64,000 bases of DNA from Leifsonia sp040686855 (GTDB lineage: Bacteria; Actinomycetota; Actinomycetes; Actinomycetales; Microbacteriaceae): NCBI RefSeq assembly GCF_040686855.1, contig NZ_JBFBOG010000003.1, forward strand, positions 186,001 through 250,000, written 5' to 3'. This document shows positions 33,471 to 40,276 of the stretch, piece by piece (positions within the stretch are counted from its first letter, which is position 1; each line of letters starts with the position of its first letter). Both the position numbers and the translations under genes were made by a program. Under the pieces are notes generated by a model, which was not told where the DNA came from, did not search any database, and saw only the letters and a list, made by a program, of their open reading frames with translations.

Positions 33471-34082
33471 ATGAAGAGGTGGTGGGAGCGTAGGTGGCGG
33501 ACGGTGCTGATCGTCATCCTCGCGCTAGCACTCATTGTGGTCGGCTCGCTCCTCCTGAAGTGGTTAGGCCTTGACTCGAATGCCTTCGCCGCGGTGGCAT
33601 CCGCGTTGGCTGCCATTGCCGCGTTCGCATCCGCGCGGGAGAGTAGCGCTACGGCGCGAGAGGCTGCACGCGCGCTGGCGTTCGCCACCAAGCCAAGTCT
33701 GCACCTAGAGATCTTCAACCTCGATAATCCTCCTCTGATGCTCTCTATTGAGAACACCTCGCTGCATCGGATAGGCGGCGCCAACGTGCGATGGGAACTC
33801 CGCGACGGGCGAACCGGGAACAAGCAGTTGGGCCCGCTCGAGGGCCGTGCCGTGCCGTACGCTCCGCACCCGGGATCACGCGGGATTGCCTATGAGCTTG
33901 TGGACTTGGGACCGTTCGAATGGACGAACGGCAGGGACTACATCAGCGTCGACTACTGGGGTGTCAACAGCAGCGTTCGATGGAGGCTCAAGTTTGAGGC
34001 TCTCTACCAGTACAGCAGCGACGGTCGACGCACCGGCACGGGTTTCGGTCAACGCATAGTGTCCGACGAAGAACTCCCATAG
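33471..34082 (+). CDS. Two-TM protein with cytoplasmic domain, unknown function
   Basis: This 203-residue protein has TM1 TVLIVILALALIVVGSLLLK and a second hydrophobic segment FAAVASALAAIAAFA. A helix follows (ARESSATAREAARALAF), then a beta-rich soluble domain (SLHLEIFNLDNPPLMLSIEN to WRLKFEALYQYSSDGRRTGT). TACTCT lies 6 nt before the ATG. No family is recognised. It sits between the Abi-like gene and the DUF4393-like gene and may act with them; that is inference from position. Confidence 0.6.
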   Translation: MKRWWERRWRTVLIVILALALIVVGSLLLKWLGLDSNAFAAVASALAAIAAFASARESSATAREAARALAFATKPSLHLEIFNLDNPPLMLSIENTSLHRIGGANVRWELRDGRTGNKQLGPLEGRAVPYAPHPGSRGIAYELVDLGPFEWTNGRDYISVDYWGVNSSVRWRLKFEALYQYSSDGRRTGTGFGQRIVSDEELP

Positions 34083-34114
34083 CAGGTCTGCCTAGGTTCG
34101 GGTAGCGTCAGCCC

Positions 34115-34915
34115 ATGGATCCCAGCACCATGGCCGGTATGGCACTAAAGGCGTCGGAGTCGGAAGGCGGAAAGACGGTCGCCCGTCTCTGGGAGCGAGT
34201 GCTTGGCCCGTCTGCGGACGTACTCGGTCAGGCACTCGGCGCGTACACCCAGCGGCGAGTAGATAATCTTGCGACGGTCGTCAAGAAGGCCAACACCAAG
34301 AGCCGCGGTAGAGAGGGCTCGGTGCATCCGAGGGTCGCTCATCGTCTCATTGAGGAAGGCTCCTACGCCGACGACGAAATGATGGCCGAATACCTTTCCG
34401 GCGTCTTGGCTTCTGCTCGTACGCCTGACGAGGCTGATGATCGCGGAGTATCCCTCGCGGCGCTCGTAACCAGCATGAGCTCTATCCAGGTACGTCTTCA
34501 CTTTCTCCTGCACCGCACGTGGGTAGATCGCATCGCCGGCATCGACGAAGACCTGGTGAGCATGGGCGACCAGCGAGGGAAGCTAACGCTTCGAGGAGAT
34601 GTCATCGAACTTGCAGACGCTCTCGGCATCCCACGCGACGACAAGCTCCAGGCACGAGTGACGCACGCGTTCGCCGGGTTGATCCGGCTTGGACTGATCG
34701 AGAACGCCTGGACGCTAGGGCCTCGGGAGGAAAGCGATCCACTCGAGTGGCTGGGCTACTATCAGTGCCAGCCGACCCCCTTCGGCTTCGACCTCTACGG
34801 CTGGGCTCTCGGCATGCCAGACGTCTCGACAGCGCAAGCCCGCACGTACGCACTGGCTGAATTCGACCCTTCCTTACCTCTTCCCCTCCAGCGAGTCCTA
34901 TACCCGAACGCCTGA
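34115..34915 (+). CDS. DUF4393 / Abi-alpha-like protein
   Basis: This 266-residue protein begins with the helical pattern of DUF4393: VARLWERVLGPSADVLGQAL, RRVDNLATVVKKANTKS, HPRVAHRLIEEGSYADDEMM and AEYLSGVLASARTPDEAD. The C-terminal half contains a winged-helix-like stretch (GLIRLGLIENAWTLGPREES) and ends in a Tyr/Pro-rich region. DUF4393 proteins are annotated as Abi-alpha and occur in phage-defence contexts. TAGCGT lies 6 nt before the ATG (leaderless). Membership is by pattern only, without a search. Confidence 0.6.
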   Translation: MDPSTMAGMALKASESEGGKTVARLWERVLGPSADVLGQALGAYTQRRVDNLATVVKKANTKSRGREGSVHPRVAHRLIEEGSYADDEMMAEYLSGVLASARTPDEADDRGVSLAALVTSMSSIQVRLHFLLHRTWVDRIAGIDEDLVSMGDQRGKLTLRGDVIELADALGIPRDDKLQARVTHAFAGLIRLGLIENAWTLGPREESDPLEWLGYYQCQPTPFGFDLYGWALGMPDVSTAQARTYALAEFDPSLPLPLQRVLYPNA

Positions 34916-34977
34916 TTGCAGGCACCCGGGGCAGGGGCCCCTCCCCACCTATCACCCTCTAGGCCAGCCTGAAGGCT

Positions 34978-35220
34978 GTGCTCCTGGCGGCGGCCGCCCT
35001 CGTCACCTCGGTGGTGACGTCGTGGATCTCAGCCCTGCACCACCACGAGGCCTTCGAGCTGTACCAGGCGCTACTCACCTTCGGCGGAGTCTTCCTTGTC
35101 GCGGTCGCGTCGCACTTCGGTTTCTGGAAGCCCACCGGCGTCGCCGACGCCGCACAGAACGCGATCGGCGGAATCGGCGGGAAGCACGCCGCCGACAGCT
35201 TCGGTTCGGACGCCAGCTGA
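34978..35220 (+). CDS. Holin-like small membrane protein (phage remnant)
   Basis: This 80-residue protein has two hydrophobic segments (VLLAAAALVTSVVTSWISAL; ALLTFGGVFLVAVASHFGFW) and then KPTGVADAAQNAIGGIGGKH. The block VAVASHFGFWKPTGV resembles small holin-like proteins of actinophages. It starts at GTG 34978 with a stop codon 15 nt upstream in frame and no good ribosome binding site, so a few N-terminal residues may have been lost. Confidence 0.5.
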   Translation: MLLAAAALVTSVVTSWISALHHHEAFELYQALLTFGGVFLVAVASHFGFWKPTGVADAAQNAIGGIGGKHAADSFGSDAS

Positions 35221-35307
35221 ATGGCTGCTGGCGAGAAGGACGACGTCGGCGGCTACGCGGTGCCGGTCGATCCGATTGACGACATGCAGTGCGAGAGCTG
35301 CCAGTAG
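35221..35307 (+). CDS. 28-residue protein with C-terminal CxxC
   Basis: The ATG follows the holin-like stop directly, and the frame reads MAAGEKDDVGGYAVPVDPID then DMQCESCQ and TAG. Tiny proteins ending DDxQCxSCQ occur in actinophage gene sets. A terminator follows immediately, which fits the end of a phage-type transcription unit. It is short, so coding status rests on the pattern and position. Confidence 0.45.
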   Translation: MAAGEKDDVGGYAVPVDPIDDMQCESCQ

Positions 35308-35319
35308 CGCATGAACAAG

Positions 35320-35352
35320 AGCCCCGGCTCACCTTCGGGTGGGCCGGGGCTT
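35320..35352. terminator. Intrinsic terminator between convergent island genes
   Basis: AGCCCCGGCTCACC (35320-35333) pairs with GGTGGGCCGGGGCT across a TTCG tetraloop (35334-35337), followed by TT. The right arm reaches the stop codon of the minus-strand gene, so it can serve both directions. Confidence 0.75.
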
Positions 35353-35896
35353 ACTCATTATTACTGTCTGGCTTGGGCAAGCCAGTCTCAACGCCCAGGT
35401 GCGCGCGCAGAGTTTCAACAAACTCCCACACGTCCCGCAGCAATTGCTTGTGAGCAGCGTCGACTCTTCCGGCTGAAGAGCTGTTTGGGTACAGGGTCCC
35501 TTGGAAGTCCCACGCCGAGCGCGAAATGCGGTTCAGCGCGGCATAGACATTAGGAGGCGCAATCAGTTGGCACTCGACTAAGAAGCCAGCGAGGGATTCC
35601 ACGTGCTCGTTAGTCTGGCGTTCCGCTTGCAACAACGTGGCGCGGTCAGGCTTCCCGCCGCGAACGTACAGGGTTCGCACTTCTAGTACAGCGCCGGTTC
35701 GGGTCATTTCGTTGACCGTAGTAAGGACCTCCGCCCCTATTTCTCTCAGCTCCGAGTCCCAGCGAATCGCGGCGGCTTGTTTCGCCTTGCGATCCTCGTT
35801 GAGACGGTTGAACACGAATCCGAGCACAGCACCTAGCAATAGGAAGCCACCAGCGATGACTGGCACTCCCCACCAGGGCGCGCCCGCAGGGTCCAT
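35351..35896 (-). CDS. TM-anchored helical protein of unknown function
   Basis: This 181-residue protein has an N-terminal TM helix (VPVIAGGFLLLGAVLGFVFN), then a cytoplasmic, helical domain beginning RLNEDRKAKQAAAIRWDSEL and including NEMTRTGAVLEVRTLYVRGG and AHKQLLRDVWEFVETLRAHL. Anchored helical proteins like this are frequent as accessory genes of islands; this one is not recognised. It is oriented opposite to the candidate defence genes and shares their terminator. Confidence 0.6.
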   Translation of the reverse strand: MDPAGAPWWGVPVIAGGFLLLGAVLGFVFNRLNEDRKAKQAAAIRWDSELREIGAEVLTTVNEMTRTGAVLEVRTLYVRGGKPDRATLLQAERQTNEHVESLAGFLVECQLIAPPNVYAALNRISRSAWDFQGTLYPNSSSAGRVDAAHKQLLRDVWEFVETLRAHLGVETGLPKPDSNNE

Positions 35897-35968
35897 GGCG
35901 AAAAATTAGCAGGGCAAGTGCGATCCCACCATGGAGCAAGTCCTTCCCTTCCCTTTTCTCTTGTACAC

Positions 35969-36013
35969 AAAAGGACCCCGGCTCACCTTCTCGGGTGAGC
36001 CGGGGGTCCTTTT
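35969..36013 (-). terminator. Intrinsic terminator downstream of the CWB2 gene
   Basis: AAAAGGACCCCGGCTCACC (35969-35987) pairs with the complement ending in CCTTTT at 36013, around a short loop. The long GC stem with A/T tracts on both sides makes it bidirectional. It lies 18 bp past the CWB2 stop codon. Confidence 0.85.
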
Positions 36014-36030
36014 GCATTCTGTTCCGGGTA

Positions 36031-37854
36031 TCAGCAGGTCTTGAGAGCCGCCACGTTCGCGGACAGTGCGTTCACACCACCGATCAGCGTGACCGTGCTT
36101 ACCGACAGGGCCTTCATCTCCTGCTTGGCACCTGCGGGCAGACATGTCGGCATCGACGTGAACAGCGGCGCGTGCTTTGCCGCTGCGAGCGCCGAGCCGG
36201 CGAGCGCGTCCGGGAACTGCAGGCCGGTCGCCACATACGCGGCGCTGCTCGACGTGAAGGCTTCCTTGGCGACCAAGACGGATGTCGTGAACCGGTCGGA
36301 GCCTGCGAGACGAGTGACCTTCGCGGCGCCCAGCTTGCTCTTCAGGGACGCCTCGATCCCGGTGCTCACCGCATTCGTCCCTCCGACAATCGTCACGGAC
36401 ACGATCCCGCGCGAGCTCAGCAGAGCGCTGGTAGGCGCGTCGATCGTTGAGGTGGTTCCGTTCACCAAGACGACGGGGTCGCTCTGAGCGCCAGCGGCTG
36501 CTGCGGCCGACAGTGCGTCTGGGTAGTTCAGCGCGGTCGCGACGTAGGCCTTCTGCGCCGTGGGGAACGCGTAGGTGACGACCTTGCGAGCGGTGTCGAA
36601 GCGGTCACTGCCGGAGACGCGATCCACGGTCGGTGCGAGCTTCTTCAGCTGCTGCTCGACCGCGGATGTCACGGCGTTGAGGCCACCGACGATGACGATC
36701 TTGCCGGGCTTCAGCCGCTTGATTTCCGTCGACACCGAGGCGGGAAGGTATGTCGATGCTGTTAGCAGCAGCGGGCCGCCAAGCTTGGCTGCCGCGGGGC
36801 CGGCCGCGAGCGCATCCGGGTAGTTCATGCCGGTGGCCACAACTACGACCGGCGCGGTCGACGGGTAGCCCGCCTTGGACAGGGCGACGGAAGTGTCGAA
36901 GCGGTCGGTGCCGGCGATCCTCTTCACCGTGGGCGACCATGGCTTGATGGTCACCGGGGTTCCGATGAGGGTGCTCGTCGACACCGACGTCACCGGGTCC
37001 TTGTCGTACTGGTGGAGCAAGATGCTAGGGGTGTTTACGGGGATGGACGCGATCTCAGACAGGTCCGCCTGGGCCGGGATGGTTGCGTGCATGACGGTGG
37101 ACCCGTTGGTGATCGAGTCAGTCATGTCGACTGGCCCGACGCCCTCACCGCCTGCCCCGCCGAAACCAATGCTCGCTCCCCAAGTCCCAGTGAACAGTGG
37201 TGTTGCAGCCGTGTAAGTGAACGAATCCCCTGGCGTTACCGCAAGGGGTGTGGGTGGAGTAACCCAGTAGCAAGTGGTGTTGCTGGGGAACGATCCTGGC
37301 GTCACGTTCGAGTCGCTGAAGGTCACTGTCACCGCAGAAGATCCAGGTGTGGAGCTGTACGGGACGACGGCGCCGGCGGTTAGTGAGTACGCCGTCGAGG
37401 GTTCGATGTCGCAATTCGGACGCTGTTCGCGGGTTGGGTGGGGTGTCGAAGGAGCAAGAGGCGCGTACCCGGCCAGCTGGACGCTGTACCCGTCTGGACC
37501 GGCCGGGTGTGCAGTCGCAAATCCTGCGGGGAGGGTGATCGTCACCTGCTGACTGACGATCGTCGCGGTGCCCGAGAGGACAGTGCCGATGAACGGTATG
37601 AAGATGCTGTAGTTCACCGTCCCAATGCCGTGTCCTTCCCACGCACCGTCTGGCAGGTTGATCGTGTACGAGGTCGTCGATGGCGTGATCGGGTCGGTGA
37701 CCTTGTACCAGCCGCTCGTCCCCGCCTCGTAGGGGACCGTCGGAATCGCCAGGTTCGTCGTCGCGGCAGCGGCGCCTGTGGCGGGTATCGACACCGCGAA
37801 CAGCGCCGCAGTTGCCAGCGCTGACGCGAGAACGGTAATCCTGCGTGGGCTCAT
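36031..37854 (-). CDS. Secreted protein with three C-terminal CWB2 cell-wall-binding repeats
   Basis: This is a 607-residue exported protein with signal peptide ITVLASALATAALFAVSIPA. The N-terminal 280 residues are a Ser/Thr/Pro-rich beta region of unknown fold. Three cell-wall-binding repeats of type 2 follow, starting at about 310 (VKRIAGTDRFDTSVALSKAG), 410 (VDRVSGSDRFDTARKVVTYA) and 513 (VTRLAGSDRFTTSVLVAKEA), each with a YPDALA-like core. CWB2 modules hold proteins non-covalently to anionic wall polymers. As island cargo it could alter the surface, for example phage adsorption, but that is inference. Confidence 0.9.
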   Translation of the reverse strand: MSPRRITVLASALATAALFAVSIPATGAAAATTNLAIPTVPYEAGTSGWYKVTDPITPSTTSYTINLPDGAWEGHGIGTVNYSIFIPFIGTVLSGTATIVSQQVTITLPAGFATAHPAGPDGYSVQLAGYAPLAPSTPHPTREQRPNCDIEPSTAYSLTAGAVVPYSSTPGSSAVTVTFSDSNVTPGSFPSNTTCYWVTPPTPLAVTPGDSFTYTAATPLFTGTWGASIGFGGAGGEGVGPVDMTDSITNGSTVMHATIPAQADLSEIASIPVNTPSILLHQYDKDPVTSVSTSTLIGTPVTIKPWSPTVKRIAGTDRFDTSVALSKAGYPSTAPVVVVATGMNYPDALAAGPAAAKLGGPLLLTASTYLPASVSTEIKRLKPGKIVIVGGLNAVTSAVEQQLKKLAPTVDRVSGSDRFDTARKVVTYAFPTAQKAYVATALNYPDALSAAAAAGAQSDPVVLVNGTTSTIDAPTSALLSSRGIVSVTIVGGTNAVSTGIEASLKSKLGAAKVTRLAGSDRFTTSVLVAKEAFTSSSAAYVATGLQFPDALAGSALAAAKHAPLFTSMPTCLPAGAKQEMKALSVSTVTLIGGVNALSANVAALKTC

Positions 37855-38019
37855 GGTCGGGTCCTCCAGTTCGGGTGAGCTCGCTTCAGCACGCGAGCAT
37901 GGCTCACTTTATTGACCGGTGGCAACGACGAACCGCCCCCATTCGAGGGGTATGCGTGAGTGTTCTCGAGGTGTTGCGGCTATCTGATGCGAGGCTCTGT
38001 GGGTATCGTCGCGGCATAA

Positions 38020-38244
38020 GACGACGGACTATTTGAGCGCTCCGACGCGATCTTCCGCCGCGGCGACGGTGACGATGTTATTTCGCTCTGGCTGCTCGAC
38101 GGCCGACCGCCGGGCAGCGTGCGACTTCCGCTCGACGAGGAGACGTTCGAAGAGTTCCGCCTGGTCTCTCGTGACGACGTCGGCCGCCCGGTGTTCCAAC
38201 TTCTCGGGACCGTGGCGCGCGACCGCCCAGAACGGGGGATGTAG
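38020..38244 (+). pseudogene. 5'-truncated coding fragment near the right end of the island
   Basis: From 38020 a stop-free frame reads DDGLFERSDAIFRRGDGDDV, then WLLDGRPPGSVRLPLDEETF and EEFRLVSRDDVGRPVFQLLG to TAG at 38242-38244. Acidic, protein-like composition and GC-rich third positions indicate genuine coding sequence. An in-frame TAA at 38017-38019 precedes it and no start codon exists, so the 5' end has been lost. Family not recognised. Confidence 0.5.
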
Positions 38245-38275
38245 GACGCTTGCCGGTCGGCCCTAGGCTCGCGTC

Positions 38276-38530
38276 ATGGCGAAGCGGGGCGCGACCGGGG
38301 GAGACCTGGTGAAGCTGTGGCTGATCGTCGCGTTCGTAGTGGGGTGCTGCGTCTTCACACTGGCGAACTCGACGCCGAAGTGTGGTGTCACCTCTGCGGG
38401 CCTGATCGCGGCGGAGTGCGTGGGGACGTCGATGGCGCATGGCCTGGCGCCATATCTGCCGTGGCTCATTGCGGTGATGGTGGGGCTGGCCGTCTTGGCG
38501 ACGCTGAGGTTCGCGCTCCGGCGCCGTTGA
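38276..38530 (+). CDS. Small two-TM membrane protein
   Basis: This 84-residue protein has TM1 VKLWLIVAFVVGCCVFTLAN, an extracytoplasmic loop with two Cys (PKCGVTSAGLIAAECVG) that could form a disulfide, then TM2 YLPWLIAVMVGLAVLATLRF and a basic end, ALRRR. TAGGCT (38264-38269) lies 6 nt before the ATG, a leaderless start. It is the last intact gene before attR. Function unknown. Confidence 0.65.
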   Translation: MAKRGATGGDLVKLWLIVAFVVGCCVFTLANSTPKCGVTSAGLIAAECVGTSMAHGLAPYLPWLIAVMVGLAVLATLRFALRRR

Positions 38531-38639
38531 GCTGCGCCCGCTGCTGATATCTCCACGATTGGAACGCGCAGCAGTGGTCCCAGCCGAGCGCGGCGATCGC
38601 CACCACTTGGCACCAACAGCGCCCAACCGAACTCCCTGA

Positions 38640-38676
38640 CAATGGGTTCAGGGTTCAAGTCCCTGGGGGCGCACCA
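38640..38676 (+). repeat. attR: tRNA 3'-end direct repeat, right copy
   Basis: This 37-bp block is identical to the 3' part of tRNA-Lys at 30540-30576. It is the displaced original chromosomal 3' end of the tRNA gene and still has its native terminator 2 bp downstream. The 109 bp between the last island gene and this site contain no supported feature. Confidence 0.93.
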
Positions 38677-38678
38677 CG

Positions 38679-38713
38679 AAGGCCCCCGATCGCGCAAGCG
38701 GTCGGGGGCCTTT
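38679..38713 (+). terminator. Original tRNA-Lys terminator, now displaced
   Basis: AAGGCCCCCGATCGC pairs with GCGGTCGGGGGCCTT around loop GCAA, followed by a short T-run. It directly follows attR, as the element's own terminator directly follows attL. Confidence 0.85.
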
Positions 38714-38748
38714 CGCGTACGGTCCATCGTCATGGGATAATTCGTGCC

Positions 38749-39054
38749 ATGATCACCGCCGTGCCGCTCGACCTGCAGGCGATCGTGCGCGCGTGCCAGG
38801 CCTACGGAGTGGAGCGGCTGCGCATCTTCGGTTCGGTGCTCGGCGAGACGTTCGACCCGGAGACGAGCGACGTCGATTTCCTGGTCGACTTCCTTCCCGG
38901 GCGAGGCGGGCTCTTCCATGATTACTTCAACCTGAAGGAAGAGCTGGAGCACATCATGGGCCGTGAGGTCGACCTCGTGGACGCTGGGGCCGTGCGTAAC
39001 CCGTACTTCGCGCGGTCTGCATTCGCCAGCGCCGAGGAACTCTATGCTGGCTGA
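38749..39054 (+). CDS. mntA: MNT-type nucleotidyltransferase antitoxin
   Basis: This is a 101-residue minimal nucleotidyltransferase. RIFGSVLGETFDPETSDVDFLVDF contains the GS motif followed by the DxD metal site (DVD). A conserved EVDLVDAGAVRNPYF follows. In characterised HEPN-MNT pairs the antitoxin adds AMP to a tyrosine of the HEPN RNase and silences it. Its end overlaps the HEPN gene by 11 nt. GATAAT lies 7 nt before the ATG. It starts 73 bp beyond attR. Confidence 0.88.
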   Translation: MITAVPLDLQAIVRACQAYGVERLRIFGSVLGETFDPETSDVDFLVDFLPGRGGLFHDYFNLKEELEHIMGREVDLVDAGAVRNPYFARSAFASAEELYAG

Positions 39055-39394
39055 TTCGCCGGCCTTCCTCTGGGACGCTCGCGAAGCGGCGACGAGGGCC
39101 GCTTCCGTCGCGCACGGCCATGAATCGACGGAGTATCTCGGCGATTGGGTGCTCCAGGCCGCAGTCGAACGGCAGCTGGAGATCCTGGGTGAAGCTCTCA
39201 AGAACCTTCGCTCGGTCGATCCCGACACAGCAGCCCGCATCCCGGATGTCCATGCGATCATCGCGACGCGGAACATCCTCGTGCATGCCTATGCGCGAGT
39301 GGATCAGCGCCGCGTGTGGGAGATCCTGACCGACGATCTGCCGGTGCTGATCCCCGTGCTCGACGGCTTGCTTACGGAAGCCGACAAGCAGTAG
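39044..39394 (+). CDS. hepT: HepT-like HEPN ribonuclease toxin
   Basis: This 116-residue helical DUF86/HEPN protein has the catalytic motif RX4HXY intact as RNILVHAY, following IPDVHAIIAT. QAAVERQLEILGEALKNL is the typical first helix block. Its tyrosine is the expected AMPylation target of the adjacent MNT antitoxin. The start at ATG 39044 overlaps the antitoxin gene, ensuring coupled translation. Together they form a type VII HepT-MntA toxin-antitoxin module. Confidence 0.88.
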   Translation: MLADSPAFLWDAREAATRAASVAHGHESTEYLGDWVLQAAVERQLEILGEALKNLRSVDPDTAARIPDVHAIIATRNILVHAYARVDQRRVWEILTDDLPVLIPVLDGLLTEADKQ

Positions 39395-39398
39395 CGGC

Positions 39399-39995
39399 TC
39401 ACCCGGCCCCGCCGGTGCGCAGCCCCGGCGTGATCAGCCGCCACAGCGCCTCCAGCTCCGCGTCGACCTCGTCCTCGGTGCCGGAGTCGATCGCGACGGA
39501 CAGCACGCCGAACAGGCAGTTGACGATCGTCTTCGCGGCGCGAATCCGGTCGAGGGATGCGGGGGCGTCGCCGTCCTCGATCGCCTCGTCCAGGAATGGA
39601 AGGAAGCGCTCGGCCCACGCGTCGTACGGGTTGAAGCCCTCCGGGACGAGGCGGAGCTCCTGGCTGAGGCGCATCGCCGCGCGGGTGCGGATGTTCGTCG
39701 CCATGGTGCGCGTCACCCGCCAGGCGAGCAGGCGCATGCCGGACAGACCGCGGCCGCCACGGTCGCGGACGTCCTGCACCATCGCCGGCCACGCGTCGAA
39801 GCGGCCCGAGAGCACCGCGTCCGCCATGGCCTGCTTCGACTCGAAGTGGAAGTAGACCGCGCCCTTGGTGAAGCCGGTCGAGGCGATGATCCGGTCGAGG
39901 CGGGCGCCGCTGAAGCCGTACCGGGCGAACTCGGTCGCGGCGGCGTCGAGCACCGCCTCCCGGGTCTCGACAGCCTGCCGGGAGCGTTCTGCCAT
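39399..39995 (-). CDS. TetR family regulator, gamma-butyrolactone-receptor-like
   Basis: This 198-residue regulator has the N-terminal HTH TREAVLDAAATEFARYGFSG, ARLDRIIASTGFTKGAVYFH and FESKQAMADAVL. The phrase TKGAVYFHFESK is close to ScbR/ArpA gamma-butyrolactone receptors. The C-terminal ligand domain (MRLLAWRVTRTMATNIRTRA, LFGVLSVAIDSGTEDEVD) is TetR-like. GAGGAAGG precedes the ATG. A 16-bp palindrome 100 bp upstream may be its operator. No butyrolactone synthase gene is in view. Confidence 0.87.
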   Translation of the reverse strand: MAERSRQAVETREAVLDAAATEFARYGFSGARLDRIIASTGFTKGAVYFHFESKQAMADAVLSGRFDAWPAMVQDVRDRGGRGLSGMRLLAWRVTRTMATNIRTRAAMRLSQELRLVPEGFNPYDAWAERFLPFLDEAIEDGDAPASLDRIRAAKTIVNCLFGVLSVAIDSGTEDEVDAELEALWRLITPGLRTGGAG

Positions 39996-40094
39996 GCGAC
40001 GGACCTTCCTCGTGCGGATGCTGCCCCCCGTGTGAAGGATATCGTGATGACTCGACTCCCGGCCCGACGGTGGACGGTATGGGTACGATCCCAG

Positions 40095-40110
40095 CAGACC
40101 ATATGGTCTG
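40095..40110. promoter_or_regulatory. Candidate TetR operator palindrome
   Basis: CAGACCATATGGTCTG is a perfect 16-bp palindrome in the 281-bp region between the tetR start and the APC permease end. Its size suits a TetR dimer. Binding is inferred. The rest of the region shows no supported gene. Confidence 0.5.
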
Positions 40111-40276
40111 GCAGGCATCCCGTGTCGGCTTGAAGACGCGCTCGCGTCCAGCTAGGGTGAGAGCGCGCCGACAGGGATTTTGGTATGTCCGCGGCGCGGT
40201 CTTCGGAGCCCGGCGCTAGGGGAGCAGTTCGCAGGCGACGGAGACCCTGGGCGGGGGCGGCGTGGGGGCGCCGCCC

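Larger units (their letters stand above)
30577..38676. mobile_element. 8.1-kb integrated element at tRNA-Lys (decayed prophage or satellite with cargo)
   Basis: The element is bounded by the 37-bp repeats, whose copies are offset by exactly 8,100 bp. An integrase fragment lies at the left end, reading towards attL as expected. Contents: phage-type remnants (HNH, frameshifted phage protein, holin-like protein), small membrane proteins, candidate abortive-infection genes and a CWB2 cell-wall protein. Several genes have visibly lower third-position GC than the flanking chromosome. With the integrase broken, the element is probably no longer able to excise by itself. Confidence 0.9.

Noticed and set aside
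34930..34962. AGGGGCCCCT palindrome after the DUF4393-like gene as a terminator
   Set aside because: Short stem without T-tract; the clear terminator of this unit is at 35320.
37845..38036. 63-codon plus-strand ORF upstream of the CWB2 gene
   Set aside because: Starts antisense inside the CWB2 signal peptide region and reads like random sequence; the coding signal at 38020-38244 is in another frame.
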